A stretch of 64,000 bases of DNA from an uncultured Dongia sp. (GCF_936916975.1 NZ_CAKZGO010000025.1:123420-187419), one strand, 5' to 3'. Shown: positions 1 to 9,440, numbered from the stretch's first letter. Notes: generated from the sequence alone by a model not told the origin. Translations and numbers: made by a program.

Positions 1-1425
1 CCGGTCGCGTTCACGCAGGGTGACGACGCTGTCATCTTGCATAATCATCACGGCCTTGGCGCGCTGGCGGCCGCAATACTGAAACATCTCCTCCAGGCTA
101 TAGGCGCCGGTGTCGAGGAGAGCGATGAGATCGCCGGGCGCCGTAGCCGCAGGCAAGCGCCGGGTTTCCGGCAGGCGCACAGTCTGGGTGCGGATCTCGC
201 CCAGGATCTCCGGCGTCACGCCAGCGAGGCCGCTGAGCCTGGCTTCCAGCGCCTGCCACAGATACTCGCCCTCAACATCGAAGAAGCAATCGGCGGAATC
301 GCAGAGCGGTCCCACCACGCGGAACGGCGTCTCTGCCGGCGCATCCATGCGGCCGGCATTCACCATGTGGTAGTACCAGCGCACTGCCGCTGAATCCATC
401 AGCAGGTTGTAGCCGGCATCGAGATAGAGCCAGGGCATGGTGCCGCGTTTGCGCTGGCTCTCGATGCGGGTGAGCAGCAGCGCTGCATCCGCGACCATGG
501 ACCTGCCGGGCTCGAAGAAGATCTCCGCCTCATTACCCAACTCCCGCGCGGCGGCGGCGGCCACAGCGCCTACCATGTTTGCCGCCGGGTGGTCAGCGGC
601 GAAAGCGGAAAGATCGAAGCCGTCGTTATTGTTGGCGCCCTTGCGGCGATGGGCATAGTCGATCGGATAGCCGCCGCCGAGATTGAGATGTTTGAGCGGC
701 TTGCCGAGGCTGGCTGCGATCTCCCGCGCCTGCCGCGCAGTAAAGCTGACACTTTCCAGGAAGTCCGGCATATCCAGCACCTGGCTGCCGATATGAAGAT
801 GCATACCGGCGACATCCAGTGCTTTGGGGAAGTTGCGCGCGATGGCAAGCGCCGCCTGCAGTTCCTCCTGCCCCATGCCGAATTTGCTGCGCTCCGATCC
901 GGTCTGGATGCCAGCGGTCGCACCACCGCCGATCCCAGGCACCACGCGCAAGGCCACCGTGGCGATCTTGCCGAGGCGGGTTGCAACCTCGGCGATGCGC
1001 GACAGCTCGAAAGCCGAATCGACATTGATCGCCTGGATGCCGTGGCCGATCGCCTGTTCCAGTTCCGGCACCATCTTGGCGACGCCATTGAAGACGATCT
1101 CGTTCGGCACAAATCCCACCGCCAGCGCTTTCCACAATTCGCCGCCGGAATTGACCTCGATCCCCAGCCCCTGGGCACGGATCACCTTCAACACATGGAG
1201 GTTGGAGCAGGCCTTGCTGGCGAAGAACACCCGCGCCCGCTTGTGGCCCTGGCGTGCCGCCTTCAGGAAGGACGACGCATTGGCAGCCAACCGCCGCTCT
1301 GAGAACACGAAGAGCGGCGAGCCATGTTCCTGCGCGAGGTCGACCAGATCGTGCCCATCGAGCGTGAGATGTCCGCCCTTGGCGCCGAGATAATCGGGCA
1401 AATGGTGCTCCGTCATGGCAATCAT
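1..1425 (-). CDS. Fold-type III PLP amino acid decarboxylase (DapDC/ODC family), 3' end cut by window
   Basis: Group IV PLP decarboxylase of the diaminopimelate/ornithine type; it would decarboxylate a basic amino acid in the cytoplasm. Reading frame is open from the ATG at 1425 to the window edge (about 475 residues seen, close to full family length). Visible motifs: PLP lysine in FFASKACSN, the HLHIGSQ strand, the GGGYPIDY phosphate loop, EPGRSMVADA and GPLCDSADC near the C-terminus. The last motif is nearer to the ornithine-type GPTCDGxD than to the CESxD of diaminopimelate decarboxylase, so the substrate is open. ATG 1425 overlaps the stop of the upstream peptidase by 4 bases (ATGA); a second ATG at 1416 is possible. 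Last visible gene of the peptide-import operon. Confidence 0.85.
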   Translation of the reverse strand, partial: MIAMTEHHLPDYLGAKGGHLTLDGHDLVDLAQEHGSPLFVFSERRLAANASSFLKAARQGHKRARVFFASKACSNLHVLKVIRAQGLGIEVNSGGELWKALAVGFVPNEIVFNGVAKMVPELEQAIGHGIQAINVDSAFELSRIAEVATRLGKIATVALRVVPGIGGGATAGIQTGSERSKFGMGQEELQAALAIARNFPKALDVAGMHLHIGSQVLDMPDFLESVSFTARQAREIAASLGKPLKHLNLGGGYPIDYAHRRKGANNNDGFDLSAFAADHPAANMVGAVAAAAARELGNEAEIFFEPGRSMVADAALLLTRIESQRKRGTMPWLYLDAGYNLLMDSAAVRWYYHMVNAGRMDAPAETPFRVVGPLCDSADCFFDVEGEYLWQALEARLSGLAGVTPEILGEIRTQTVRLPETRRLPAATAPGDLIALLDTGAYSLEEMFQYCGRQRAKAVMIMQDDSVVTLRERDR

Positions 1426-2927
1426 CGTGTCATCTGCTTGTCGAGGGGATAGATCGGCCTGGGCACGTTGCGATAAGGCAGGCGGTCGTAATAGGTGGTG
1501 CAGAGTGCGCCGCTGTCGCACACGATCACCTTGCCAGCGATCGGCTCAAAGGCCGCGCGGAAATGCTGCATGGATTTGAGGCCGACCACGGTCTTGCTTG
1601 CCGGATCGATGCCGAAGGCGCGGAACTGCTGCAAATCCAGCATCTGCGCCGGCTCGGTCACCACCAGCACCTCAATGCCGCCCAGCTGGATCACGGCCGA
1701 CGGCCCGAAAGAGAGGCGCAGCCCCCCCACCATAGGTCCATCGCCGGTATAGGACCCGTCGCTGATCAGCTTGATCTCGCCGGTCACATCAAGCGGCGCG
1801 CCGCCGAAGCGCGGGTCGGTCTTGCCGCCCAGCTTCATCGCCACCTTGTCGCCGACCTTGTGGCTATGGAGCAGCTTGGCCGTTTCCGGATCGACGATCG
1901 GCCCGAACGCCGCATCGGTCAGTCCCGCTGCCAGGAATGCCGCCAGCAGATTGGTGGAATCACCATAGCCACCACCGCCGGGATTGTCGGCGTAATCGGC
2001 CACGATGATCGGTCCCCCATTGCCCCCCTGGGTGCGAGTATAGGCCTTGGCAATCGCCGCCGCCTCCTCGACCGGCATATAATTATTGAGCACATCGAGG
2101 CGCTTGGCCCACATATCCTCGGCGATGCCTTCGGCAAAGGCGCGGTGCCGGGCCTCGTCGCCTTCATGCGTCACCAGCACGGTCGGGCCAACATCGGCGA
2201 TATCGGCATTGCCGAAGCCGGCATTGATGCTGACCGCGAACACGCCGGGTTGCTTCTCGTAGGCGACCGCTTCTGCGATACGCGCGATCATCGGGCCGAT
2301 GTCGGTGCGCCCGCCATTGGCCTCATCCAGCATCGGCCGGTGGACGCGCAGGGTGCGCGGCTTGATCTCGCCCTTCATCGCCCGCTGCAGGATTTCGCCG
2401 GCCTGGATCGCCCGCTCGCGCATGTCGATATGCGGATAGGTCTTGTAGGAAACGATGATGTTGGCGAGTTGGCACATCGCCGGCGTCACATTGGCATGGA
2501 GATCGAGTGTGATGGCGATGGGCAGGTCCGGCCCGACGACGGCACGCAAACGCCCAAGCAACTCACCTTCGCCATCCTGATTGAACTCCGTCACCATGGC
2601 GCCGTGCAGGCCCAGCAGGATGCCGCCGAGCTTGTCCTTATTGGTCTTGGCGGCCTCAACGATCTGCCCCGCCAGGCGGTCGAAAGCATCGCGCGTCACA
2701 TAGCCTGCAGGCTCGGCCGAGGCGCTCAGCACATGGACGACCTCCCAGCTATGCTTGCGCCCGGTTTCCAGGAAGCCGGCCAGTTCCGTGTTGGCGCTGC
2801 CGCGTTCCTTGATCGCCTCGGCGCCGAAGAAGCCATAGCGATCCATGAACGAGTGATACTCAGTCAGGTTCTTGTTGAACGTGTTGGTTTCATGGGCGAA
2901 TTCGGCGGTGAGCACAGTGAAGGTCAT
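1422..2927 (-). CDS. M81 family metallopeptidase (MlrC-like)
   Basis: 501 residues, the normal size for M81 peptidases, whose founder MlrC hydrolyses linearised microcystin fragments. The N-terminal HETNTF motif (residues about 13-18) and the DLHANVT and GLHGAMV segments are family marks and supply metal ligands. No signal peptide is seen, so it should act in the cytoplasm on an imported peptide. It follows the peptide ABC importer genes by 12 bases and overlaps the PLP decarboxylase, so all are probably one transcript. The function is inferred from family and context; the actual peptide is unknown. Confidence 0.9.
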   Translation of the reverse strand: MTFTVLTAEFAHETNTFNKNLTEYHSFMDRYGFFGAEAIKERGSANTELAGFLETGRKHSWEVVHVLSASAEPAGYVTRDAFDRLAGQIVEAAKTNKDKLGGILLGLHGAMVTEFNQDGEGELLGRLRAVVGPDLPIAITLDLHANVTPAMCQLANIIVSYKTYPHIDMRERAIQAGEILQRAMKGEIKPRTLRVHRPMLDEANGGRTDIGPMIARIAEAVAYEKQPGVFAVSINAGFGNADIADVGPTVLVTHEGDEARHRAFAEGIAEDMWAKRLDVLNNYMPVEEAAAIAKAYTRTQGGNGGPIIVADYADNPGGGGYGDSTNLLAAFLAAGLTDAAFGPIVDPETAKLLHSHKVGDKVAMKLGGKTDPRFGGAPLDVTGEIKLISDGSYTGDGPMVGGLRLSFGPSAVIQLGGIEVLVVTEPAQMLDLQQFRAFGIDPASKTVVGLKSMQHFRAAFEPIAGKVIVCDSGALCTTYYDRLPYRNVPRPIYPLDKQMTR

Positions 2928-2939
2928 GATGACTCCAAC

Positions 2940-3905
2940 TCAGAGGGGATGGTGGCAGGCGCTGGCATGGCCGCCTGGATCGGTGATGAGTTCCGGCCGC
3001 ACGCGGCGGCACAGATCGTCGGCATTTGGACAGCGCGCGGCAAAGGCGCAGCCCGGCGGCAGGTCGAAGGCGCTGGCGATCTCGCCAGTGAGGCGCCGGA
3101 TCTCGCGCCGCTGCGTCGGGTCCGGCACGAAATTGCTCTCGAGCAGGGTACGCGTATAGGGATGGCGTGGTGCTGCCTGCGGGTCAGGCAGGATCTCCAC
3201 CACACGACCGAGATACATAACCACGATGCGGTCGCAGAAATAGCGCACCAGCCCCAAGTCGTGAGAGATGAAGAGATAGGTGAGGCCAAGCTCCGCTTGC
3301 AACTTCTCCAGCAGCGAGATGATCTGTGCCTGGATCGAGACGTCGAGCGAGGCGGTGGGCTCGTCCAACACCAGGAAATCCGGCTCCAAGGCCAAAGCGC
3401 GGGCGATGCCGATACGCTGGCGCTGCCCCCCGGACAATTGATGCGGATAGCTCGTTGCCATCTGCGCGCCGAGACCCACCATCGCCAGCAGGCTTTCGAC
3501 CTTCGCGCGCGCCTCGGCCGCACCGAGCTTGATGCCCTGGATCTGGAACGGCTCCAGCAAGGCATCCGCCATGCTGTAGCGCGGATCGATCGCCGAGTAT
3601 GGATCCTGGAACACCATCTGCATGCGTCGACGCAAGCGACGCAAGGTAGGTGCGGATAGCGCGCGCAGATTGACGTTGTCGAACTGGATCTCGCCCGCAC
3701 TCGGCTCCAGCAGGCGCAGCACCAGCCGCGCCAATGTGGACTTGCCGCAGCCAGATTCACCGACCACGCCGGTCACCTTGCCGCGCGGGATATCGAGCGT
3801 CACATCGCTCACCGCCATCATGGCGCGCGCCTTGCCGAACAGCCCCTTGCGACTCTCGAACCTTTTGCCGAGGCCGCGTAGCGTCACCAGGTCAGACATG
3901 GACAT
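2940..3905 (-). CDS. Oligopeptide ABC transporter ATP-binding protein (DppF/OppF type)
   Basis: 321-residue nucleotide-binding subunit of a peptide importer. Walker A GESGCGKST at residues 49-57, signature LSGGQRQRIGIARAL, Walker B FLVLDEPTASLD, and the Cys-containing oligopeptide/dipeptide C-terminal extension (CAFAARCPNADDLC). The start overlaps the end of the partner ATPase gene by 14 bases, which points to coupled translation. It works as a heterodimer with the neighbouring DppD-type subunit on the two permeases upstream. Confidence 0.94.
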   Translation of the reverse strand: MSMSDLVTLRGLGKRFESRKGLFGKARAMMAVSDVTLDIPRGKVTGVVGESGCGKSTLARLVLRLLEPSAGEIQFDNVNLRALSAPTLRRLRRRMQMVFQDPYSAIDPRYSMADALLEPFQIQGIKLGAAEARAKVESLLAMVGLGAQMATSYPHQLSGGQRQRIGIARALALEPDFLVLDEPTASLDVSIQAQIISLLEKLQAELGLTYLFISHDLGLVRYFCDRIVVMYLGRVVEILPDPQAAPRHPYTRTLLESNFVPDPTQRREIRRLTGEIASAFDLPPGCAFAARCPNADDLCRRVRPELITDPGGHASACHHPL

Positions 3906-4863
3906 TCCCCATGCCTTCCGGGAAATGGCAGGCGATCTCGCCGCCGCCCATGGGACGATCCAGCGCCGGCACTATGCCATCACAGGGCGGCCCCCGGCGT
4001 GCACAGCGTGGATGATAGCGGCATCCGGACGGATAATGCGCGACACTCGGCACGGCACCCGGAATGCCGGTGAGACTGCCCGGCACCGTATCCTCGCGCG
4101 GGATGCAGCGGATCAGCGCCTTGGTATAGGGATGGCGCGGATTGGCAAAGATCGCCTGCACGGCATGGCTTTCGGCGATGCGCCCGGCATAGAGCACCAC
4201 GACCCGATCGCAGGTCTGCGCGACCACGCCCATGTCATGAGTGATGAGGATGAGTGCTAGATCACGGTCGCGCACCAGTTCCACCAGCAGATCGATGATC
4301 TGCGCCTGGATCGTGACGTCCAAAGCCGTCGTTGGCTCGTCGGCGATAATCAGGTCGGGGTCGGCCGCCAGCGCCATGGCGATGACGATGCGCTGCTTCA
4401 TGCCGCCCGACAGCTGGTGCGGATAATGGTGATAGAGCGTCGCGGCTTCCGGAATGCGCAGCTTCTCCATGATCTCGATGCTGCGCACCTGGGCTGCCTT
4501 GGCATCGAGCTTGAGGTGCAGCCGCGCGACCTGGTCGATCTGCGCCCCCACCCTCATGACGGGATCCAGGGAGGTCATCGGATTCTGCGTGATGAAGGCG
4601 ATGCGTCGCCCCCGCAGCTTGCGGAAGGCAGGCTCCGGCAGCGTTGTGAGCTCGGTGCCGTCGAAGGTGATCGTGCCGCGCTCGATCCGCCCGCCGATGA
4701 GCGGCAGCAGCCCCATCACGGAAAGTGCGGTGAGCGACTTGCCCGAACCGGACTCCCCGACGATGCCAAGGATCTCGCCCTTGTCGACATGGAAGGAAAT
4801 GCCGTCCAGCGGCCGGATGCCATGGATATCGATGCTGAGATTTTTGACGTCGAGGAGCGCCAT
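3892..4863 (-). CDS. Oligopeptide ABC transporter ATP-binding protein (DppD/OppD type)
   Basis: 323 residues starting [13 protein letters not shown] chose the ATG at 4863 because GGAAGG lies 8 bases upstream; a longer frame would run into the permease gene. Walker [10 protein letters not shown]-loop region [10 protein letters not shown], signature [15 protein letters not shown], Walker [13 protein letters not shown], and the C-terminal Cys motif [15 protein letters not shown] typical of peptide/nickel importers. Sits 4 bases after the DppC-type permease. Confidence 0.94.
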   Translation of the reverse strand: MALLDVKNLSIDIHGIRPLDGISFHVDKGEILGIVGESGSGKSLTALSVMGLLPLIGGRIERGTITFDGTELTTLPEPAFRKLRGRRIAFITQNPMTSLDPVMRVGAQIDQVARLHLKLDAKAAQVRSIEIMEKLRIPEAATLYHHYPHQLSGGMKQRIVIAMALAADPDLIIADEPTTALDVTIQAQIIDLLVELVRDRDLALILITHDMGVVAQTCDRVVVLYAGRIAESHAVQAIFANPRHPYTKALIRCIPREDTVPGSLTGIPGAVPSVAHYPSGCRYHPRCARRGPPCDGIVPALDRPMGGGEIACHFPEGMGNVHV

Positions 4864-4867
4864 GGGG

Positions 4868-5752
4868 TCAGCCTTCCCGCAACTTGGCGCGGATATCGAG
4901 GGCGCGGATGAGCGCATCGCCGAACAGGTTGATCATGATGACAGTGACAGCGACGGCAAGGCCCGGGAAGATGATGATCCAGGGTGCCTTGAAGATCTGG
5001 GCCGTCCCGCTGCTCATCATGGCACCCCAGCTCGGCACCGGCGGCTGCGCGCCGAGGCCGAAGAAGCCAAGGGTTGCTTCCAGGATGATGGCGTCACCGG
5101 TCGCCAGCATGCCGCAGATGATCACCGGCGCCAGCGCATTGGGCATTAGATGGCGGAACACGATATGGCCGTGGCTGGCGCCGAGATTGCGCGTGGCCTC
5201 GATGAAGGTTTCGTTCTTTAGGCCCAATATCTGCGCGCGGGTAAGGCGGGTGAACTGCGCCAGATAGGCAATCCCGATCGCCAGCATAGTGGAATGGAGG
5301 CCAGGCCCGATGATAGCGACAAGAATGAGGGCGATGAGGATTTCCGGGAATGACCAGGACAGATCCACCGCGGCCGTCACAAACCGGTCGAACATGCCGC
5401 CGAAATAGCCGGCCACCGCCCCCAATGTCATGCCAACCAGAACCGAAACGCTGATCGCCGTGATGCTGACCGAGAGCGAGGTACGCGCGCCGTACATGAT
5501 GCGCGAGAGCACATCGCGGCCGAACTCATCCGTGCCCAGCCAATGCGCCAGGCTCGGCGCCTGGGACGCGATGGAGAGTTCCTGCACGTCATAGGGATAG
5601 GGTGTCAACCAGGGGGCCAGCAAGGCCAGCAGCACAAGGCAGATGAGATAGCAGCCGGAGATGCCGCCCTTGGGTGTCAGCAGCACCTTGCCAGCAACGC
5701 TGCGGCGAAACGACTGCCCGGCCCCTGCTTGCGTGTCGATGATGAGGCTCAT
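4868..5752 (-). CDS. Peptide ABC transporter permease (DppC type)
   Basis: 294-residue inner-membrane permease with the N-terminal OppC-like segment and about six transmembrane helices. The cytoplasmic coupling loop EATRNLGASHGHIVF matches the EAA motif that docks to the ATPases. The ATG overlaps the stop of the DppB-type gene by 4 bases (ATGA). Confidence 0.94.
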   Translation of the reverse strand: MSLIIDTQAGAGQSFRRSVAGKVLLTPKGGISGCYLICLVLLALLAPWLTPYPYDVQELSIASQAPSLAHWLGTDEFGRDVLSRIMYGARTSLSVSITAISVSVLVGMTLGAVAGYFGGMFDRFVTAAVDLSWSFPEILIALILVAIIGPGLHSTMLAIGIAYLAQFTRLTRAQILGLKNETFIEATRNLGASHGHIVFRHLMPNALAPVIICGMLATGDAIILEATLGFFGLGAQPPVPSWGAMMSSGTAQIFKAPWIIIFPGLAVAVTVIMINLFGDALIRALDIRAKLREG

Positions 5753-6675
5753 GTCATTGCCTGCCGCACGCGTGGGTCCATCGCCGCTTGTACCAGATCG
5801 CCGATGAGCGTTCCCAGCATGACAGCGATCGCCAGCATCAGCAGGCAGCCTTGCATCACCGGATAGTCATGCTGGTTGAGCGCCTTGATGAGCAGCGTGC
5901 CGAGCCCCGGCCGCGCAAAGACGAATTCGACCGTGACGGCGCCGCCCAAAATCCAGCCGATGCGCAGGCCGAGGATGGTGACCACCGGCATGAGCGCATG
6001 GCGCAAGACATGGCGCAGCTGGATGCGCCGCGCCGGCAGGCCCTTGGCATGGAGCAGCAGCACGAAGTCCTTCTGCATCGTCTCCAGCATGGCGATGCGT
6101 GTCACCCGCGCCACCAGCGCCGTCCCGCCAAGCCCGATGGTGAGCACGGGCAGGATGATCGCCTGCCAGCTCCGTGCGCCCGATACCGGTAGCCAGCCGA
6201 GTTGCACGGAGAACAACAGGATCAGCAGCAATCCCAGCCAAAAACTGGGCAAGGTCGACCCCAGTAGAATACCGGCCATGATGCTCTGGTCGATCCTGCT
6301 GTCCTTGTAGATGGCAGCCAGCGTGCCGGCGGCAATGCCCAGCAGAGTCGAGAACAACAGGGCAGCGGCCCCGAGGCGCAGGCTGAACGGGATATTCTGG
6401 GCAAGGAGTGCCGAGACCGGCCGCCGCATGACGATGGCATCGCCCAGATCGCCCTGCGCCATGTTGCCCAGCCAGAGCAGATATTGTTCTACCAATGGCT
6501 TGTCGAGGCCGTAGCGCGCGGTGATGATCGCCTTCTGCTCCGGCGTCGAGCCAATGCGCAGCAGGTTGTCGACCGGGTCGCCGGGCACCAGATGGATGAT
6601 GCCGAAAATAATGATCGAAACGGTGAAGAAGACCGGGATCAGCAGCAACAGCCGCCTGACGATATAACTCAGCAT
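5749..6675 (-). CDS. Peptide ABC transporter permease (DppB type)
   Basis: 308 residues. Starts with the family's MLSYIVRRLLLLIPVFF first helix and the periplasmic HLVPGDPVD segment. The coupling helix lies around LHAKGLPARRIQLRH. It forms the membrane channel with the DppC-type subunit. 24 bases separate it from the binding-protein gene. Confidence 0.94.
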   Translation of the reverse strand: MLSYIVRRLLLLIPVFFTVSIIIFGIIHLVPGDPVDNLLRIGSTPEQKAIITARYGLDKPLVEQYLLWLGNMAQGDLGDAIVMRRPVSALLAQNIPFSLRLGAAALLFSTLLGIAAGTLAAIYKDSRIDQSIMAGILLGSTLPSFWLGLLLILLFSVQLGWLPVSGARSWQAIILPVLTIGLGGTALVARVTRIAMLETMQKDFVLLLHAKGLPARRIQLRHVLRHALMPVVTILGLRIGWILGGAVTVEFVFARPGLGTLLIKALNQHDYPVMQGCLLMLAIAVMLGTLIGDLVQAAMDPRVRQAMT

Positions 6676-6699
6676 CCCGGTCTTCTCCCGCTTATGCGC

Positions 6700-8280
6700 T
6701 TACTCGGCGACTTCCATGTCCATGATCGAGATCGCGTCGATCTGGATGGAATGGATCGCGGCCGGCAGCTTCAGGCGTTCCTTGTTGTAGCCGATGTTCT
6801 GCACCGGCTGGTAGATCGGGGCAAAGACGAACTGCGACAGCAGGTATTCGTGGTAGGTCTTGAAGTTGGCAATCCGCTCGTTGACCGTCTTCGATTCCGT
6901 CAGTGCCTTCTTGTCGAGTTCTTCCGATTTCGGATCGTTCCACATCGAGATGTTGGGGTAACCCAGACGCTCGCCGCTGAAGAACCAATCAAGGATGTCG
7001 GCGTTGTTCCAATTGTAGGAACGCACCGCCAGCTGATGTTCGTTCTTCTTGTACTGGTCCTTGATGGCACTGGAGTCATAGACGGTGATCTCGGCATTCA
7101 TGCCGACCGCCTTCAACTGCGCCTGCACCGCTTCGGTCAACCGCTTGAACTCGGTATCCGACTGGGTCCAAAGCTTCACATTGAGCGGCTTGCCGTCCTT
7201 CACCCGGATACCGTCATCGCCCAATTTCCAACCGGCCTCGTCAAACACCTTGGCCGACCGTGCCGGGTCGTAGGAGATGTCGAATTTGGGATCGACCTTC
7301 GATTCCGGCAGCGCACTGATCAGGAAGTTGTGCGCCTCGGACCCAACGCCGCCATAGATGCTGGCCAGGATCTCTTTCTGATTGATGGCAAAGGCCGTGG
7401 CCTCACGGACCTTGATATCGTCGAACGGCGCCTGGGTGACGTTGATCGGCATGTAAGCCACGTCGAGACCGGGCAGGGTCAGAACTTCGACATTGGCTTC
7501 CTTCTTGAGCTCGCCGATGAAATCGGTGGGCACGGCGAGCAGCATGTCGACGCCACCGGTCTTCAGTTCAAGGAAGGCGGTCGATTCTTCCGGGATCTCG
7601 CGGAAGGTCAGTTTCTCGATCTTGGCCGGCCCCTTGTTCTCGGAAAGAGATGCGCCCCATTTGTAATCTTCATTGCGGACCAGCACGGTTTCCTGGCCGA
7701 TGGCGAAGGTTTCCAGCTTATACGGGCCGGTGCCGATGGCGGCGGTGACGCCGAAATTATCGCCCAGTTCCTGATAGGCCTTCGGTGCGGGGATGCCCAT
7801 GAACACGCTGGACAGATTGTAGAGCAGATTGGGCTCCGGGTGTTTCATCACGAACTTCACGGTGTAGTCGTCGACCACCTCGACCTTGTCGATGGCGCCG
7901 ACCAGATATTCATTGTCGGTGCCGGTGAACATGGGAATCCAGGCGGCGATGGTGGCGGCATTGAATGGTTCGTCGTTGTGGAACTTCACGCCTTGGCGCA
8001 AATGGAAGGTCCACAGCATGCCGTCCGGTGCTTCTTCCCAGGACTCTGCCAGATGCGGGTGGTAGCTCTGGTCGGCGTCCTGTACCACCAGCCGATCGTA
8101 AAGCATCGACGTGGCGATGTTGAGCATCGCCCCTTTGATCGGGTTATAGGTGGGGGCACCCACCTCGTTGGTACTCATGACGAAGGTCGCTTCCTGCGAC
8201 CACGCCATCGAGGCCGACCCGGCCAAGGTCATCAGCGCTGTTCCGCCGATAAGGAATGCTTTGCGTAAATGCTGTTTCAA
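6700..8280 (-). CDS. Peptide ABC transporter substrate-binding protein (SBP family 5)
   Basis: About 526 residues, the usual size for DppA/OppA-type periplasmic binding proteins. I place the start at a TTG (8280) because a perfect GGAGG (8286-8290) lies 5 bases upstream and the product then begins with a short basic n-region (KQHLRK) followed by a hydrophobic core and SMAWSQ cleavage region. An ATG 12 bases upstream and a TTG at 8319 are less well placed. The mature part has the family pattern (ATFVMSTNEVGAPTYNPIKG, then HLRQGVKFHNDEPFNA). It follows the RpiR-type regulator by 73 bases and heads the importer genes. Confidence 0.92.
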   Translation of the reverse strand: MKQHLRKAFLIGGTALMTLAGSASMAWSQEATFVMSTNEVGAPTYNPIKGAMLNIATSMLYDRLVVQDADQSYHPHLAESWEEAPDGMLWTFHLRQGVKFHNDEPFNAATIAAWIPMFTGTDNEYLVGAIDKVEVVDDYTVKFVMKHPEPNLLYNLSSVFMGIPAPKAYQELGDNFGVTAAIGTGPYKLETFAIGQETVLVRNEDYKWGASLSENKGPAKIEKLTFREIPEESTAFLELKTGGVDMLLAVPTDFIGELKKEANVEVLTLPGLDVAYMPINVTQAPFDDIKVREATAFAINQKEILASIYGGVGSEAHNFLISALPESKVDPKFDISYDPARSAKVFDEAGWKLGDDGIRVKDGKPLNVKLWTQSDTEFKRLTEAVQAQLKAVGMNAEITVYDSSAIKDQYKKNEHQLAVRSYNWNNADILDWFFSGERLGYPNISMWNDPKSEELDKKALTESKTVNERIANFKTYHEYLLSQFVFAPIYQPVQNIGYNKERLKLPAAIHSIQIDAISIMDMEVAE

Positions 8281-8285
8281 GGAAG

Positions 8286-8290
8286 CCTCC
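8286..8290 (-). promoter_or_regulatory. Ribosome binding site that selects a TTG start
   Basis: GGAGG on the minus strand lies 5 bases before TTG 8280. The ATG that overlaps this site (8292) would leave no room for ribosome binding, so the TTG is the likelier start of the peptide-binding protein. Confidence 0.7.
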
Positions 8291-8353
8291 ATTCGTTTCT
8301 GTTTCGTTGATTGCGGCAATTAGCCCGAGTGTCGGGTCGACATCGTTCATAAA

Positions 8354-9238
8354 TCAGGGCAGCGGTCCGGATGTTTCGCCGACATAGCCGGTAAAGCGGC
8401 TATAGAGCGCCGACACCTGGTTCATGCGCGTCTCCACCGACGGACCCAGTTCGTTGAAGATGCTGTTGATGAGGAGTGCGATGAGGCTGGCAACCGGCGC
8501 AGTTGAATCCCAGAACTGGTTGATCGCGGTCGGTACTACGAACATCTCGTCGACCAGCTCGCGGCCCCAATCACAATAGGAATCGGTGATGAGCGTGGTG
8601 GGAACGCCCGCCGCCTTCGCCTCAGTCGCGAGTAGACGCGCGAGGCGCGAATAGCGCCGCCCCTCGATCAGTACCAGCCCGACCTTGCGCGCATCGGCCA
8701 GCAGCACTTCCGAAAAATTCCCGCCAGCAAGATCGAGGAGATGCACGCCACTGCGCAGATAATGGAGCTGGTTGACCAGGAACTGCGCTAGACCCCGCTC
8801 AGTCTGGAATCCTGCCACATAAATAGTCGGAAGCCGCGCCAGGCGTTTCACCGCGCGTTTCCATTCCTTGCTGTGCGCGAGTTCGTAATTACTGACCAGC
8901 GCAGCGATCTCCATCTCCAGCCCGCGCGCCAGTTCATCGTCACCGCGGCGGCTTCGCTCGCGGTAATCCTTCAACCGATCGCCGATCAGCCACGGTTTGT
9001 CGCCGATATCGGCCTTGAGATCAGCTTTCAAATCCTTGAAATGCTGATAGCCGATGGCGCGGCAGAAGCGGCCGACCGATGGTTCGCTCACGCCGATCTT
9101 CTGCGCCAAGGTCGCCGCCGTCTCGAACGGCAGACCATTGAGATTGGCCAGCATGAAACTGGCGATCGCCTTTTCGGTCTTCGTGGCGCGTTCCAAAGAC
9201 GCGTTCAAGCGATCACGCACTGAATCGCGCATGCCCAT
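8354..9238 (-). CDS. RpiR/MurR family transcriptional regulator (HTH + SIS)
   Basis: About 294 residues. N-terminal RpiR helix-turn-helix (AATLAQKIGVSEPSVGRFCR) and a C-terminal SIS sugar-phosphate/ligand sensor domain (TIYVAGFQTERGLAQFLVNQ, later VLIEGRRYSRLARL). The exact start is uncertain: TTG 9253, ATG 9238 and ATG 9232 are in frame, with GGTGGG best spaced for 9232. It is the first gene of the peptide-import operon and is preceded by a 28-base-period direct repeat likely to be its own operator. RpiR members often sense amino sugars, so the imported compound may be muropeptide-like; this is inference. Confidence 0.9.
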   Translation of the reverse strand: MGMRDSVRDRLNASLERATKTEKAIASFMLANLNGLPFETAATLAQKIGVSEPSVGRFCRAIGYQHFKDLKADLKADIGDKPWLIGDRLKDYRERSRRGDDELARGLEMEIAALVSNYELAHSKEWKRAVKRLARLPTIYVAGFQTERGLAQFLVNQLHYLRSGVHLLDLAGGNFSEVLLADARKVGLVLIEGRRYSRLARLLATEAKAAGVPTTLITDSYCDWGRELVDEMFVVPTAINQFWDSTAPVASLIALLINSIFNELGPSVETRMNQVSALYSRFTGYVGETSGPLP

Positions 9239-9300
9239 TCCCACCGTCGCCAATCCTGTTGCCGCTGTTATCGTTTCAACGCGCAGGATCAGTTTCGCTA

Positions 9301-9341
9301 GTTTTCTATCATTCTGTCAATACCGTTTGTTTTCTGTCATT
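9301..9341. promoter_or_regulatory. Direct-repeat operator upstream of the RpiR-type regulator
   Basis: GTTTTCTATCATT at 9301-9313 recurs as GTTTTCTGTCATT at 9329-9341, a 28-base period with one mismatch in 13; a related TTCTGTCA lies between. On the minus strand this gives three TGAYAGAA elements, one inside a TTGACA hexamer (9315-9320), just ahead of the regulator start. Likely an autoregulatory site; no clear -10 was found. Confidence 0.5.
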
Positions 9342-9440
9342 TTCTGGACGCTTCGGGCAGGCCCGCAAGCCGCGCTTGGGCCGATCTCATTTGACATGAG
9401 GTCGAGCGATATCTTTCAAAATCGTCGGAAAGCCCGCGAT

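Noticed and set aside
1563..3659. 698-codon plus-strand open frame opposite the M81 and DppF-type genes
   Set aside because: Antisense shadow typical of high-GC DNA; spans two well-supported genes and has no recognisable domain.
6484..8268. 594-codon plus-strand open frame opposite the peptide-binding protein
   Set aside because: Antisense shadow of a clear SBP gene with signal peptide and RBS.
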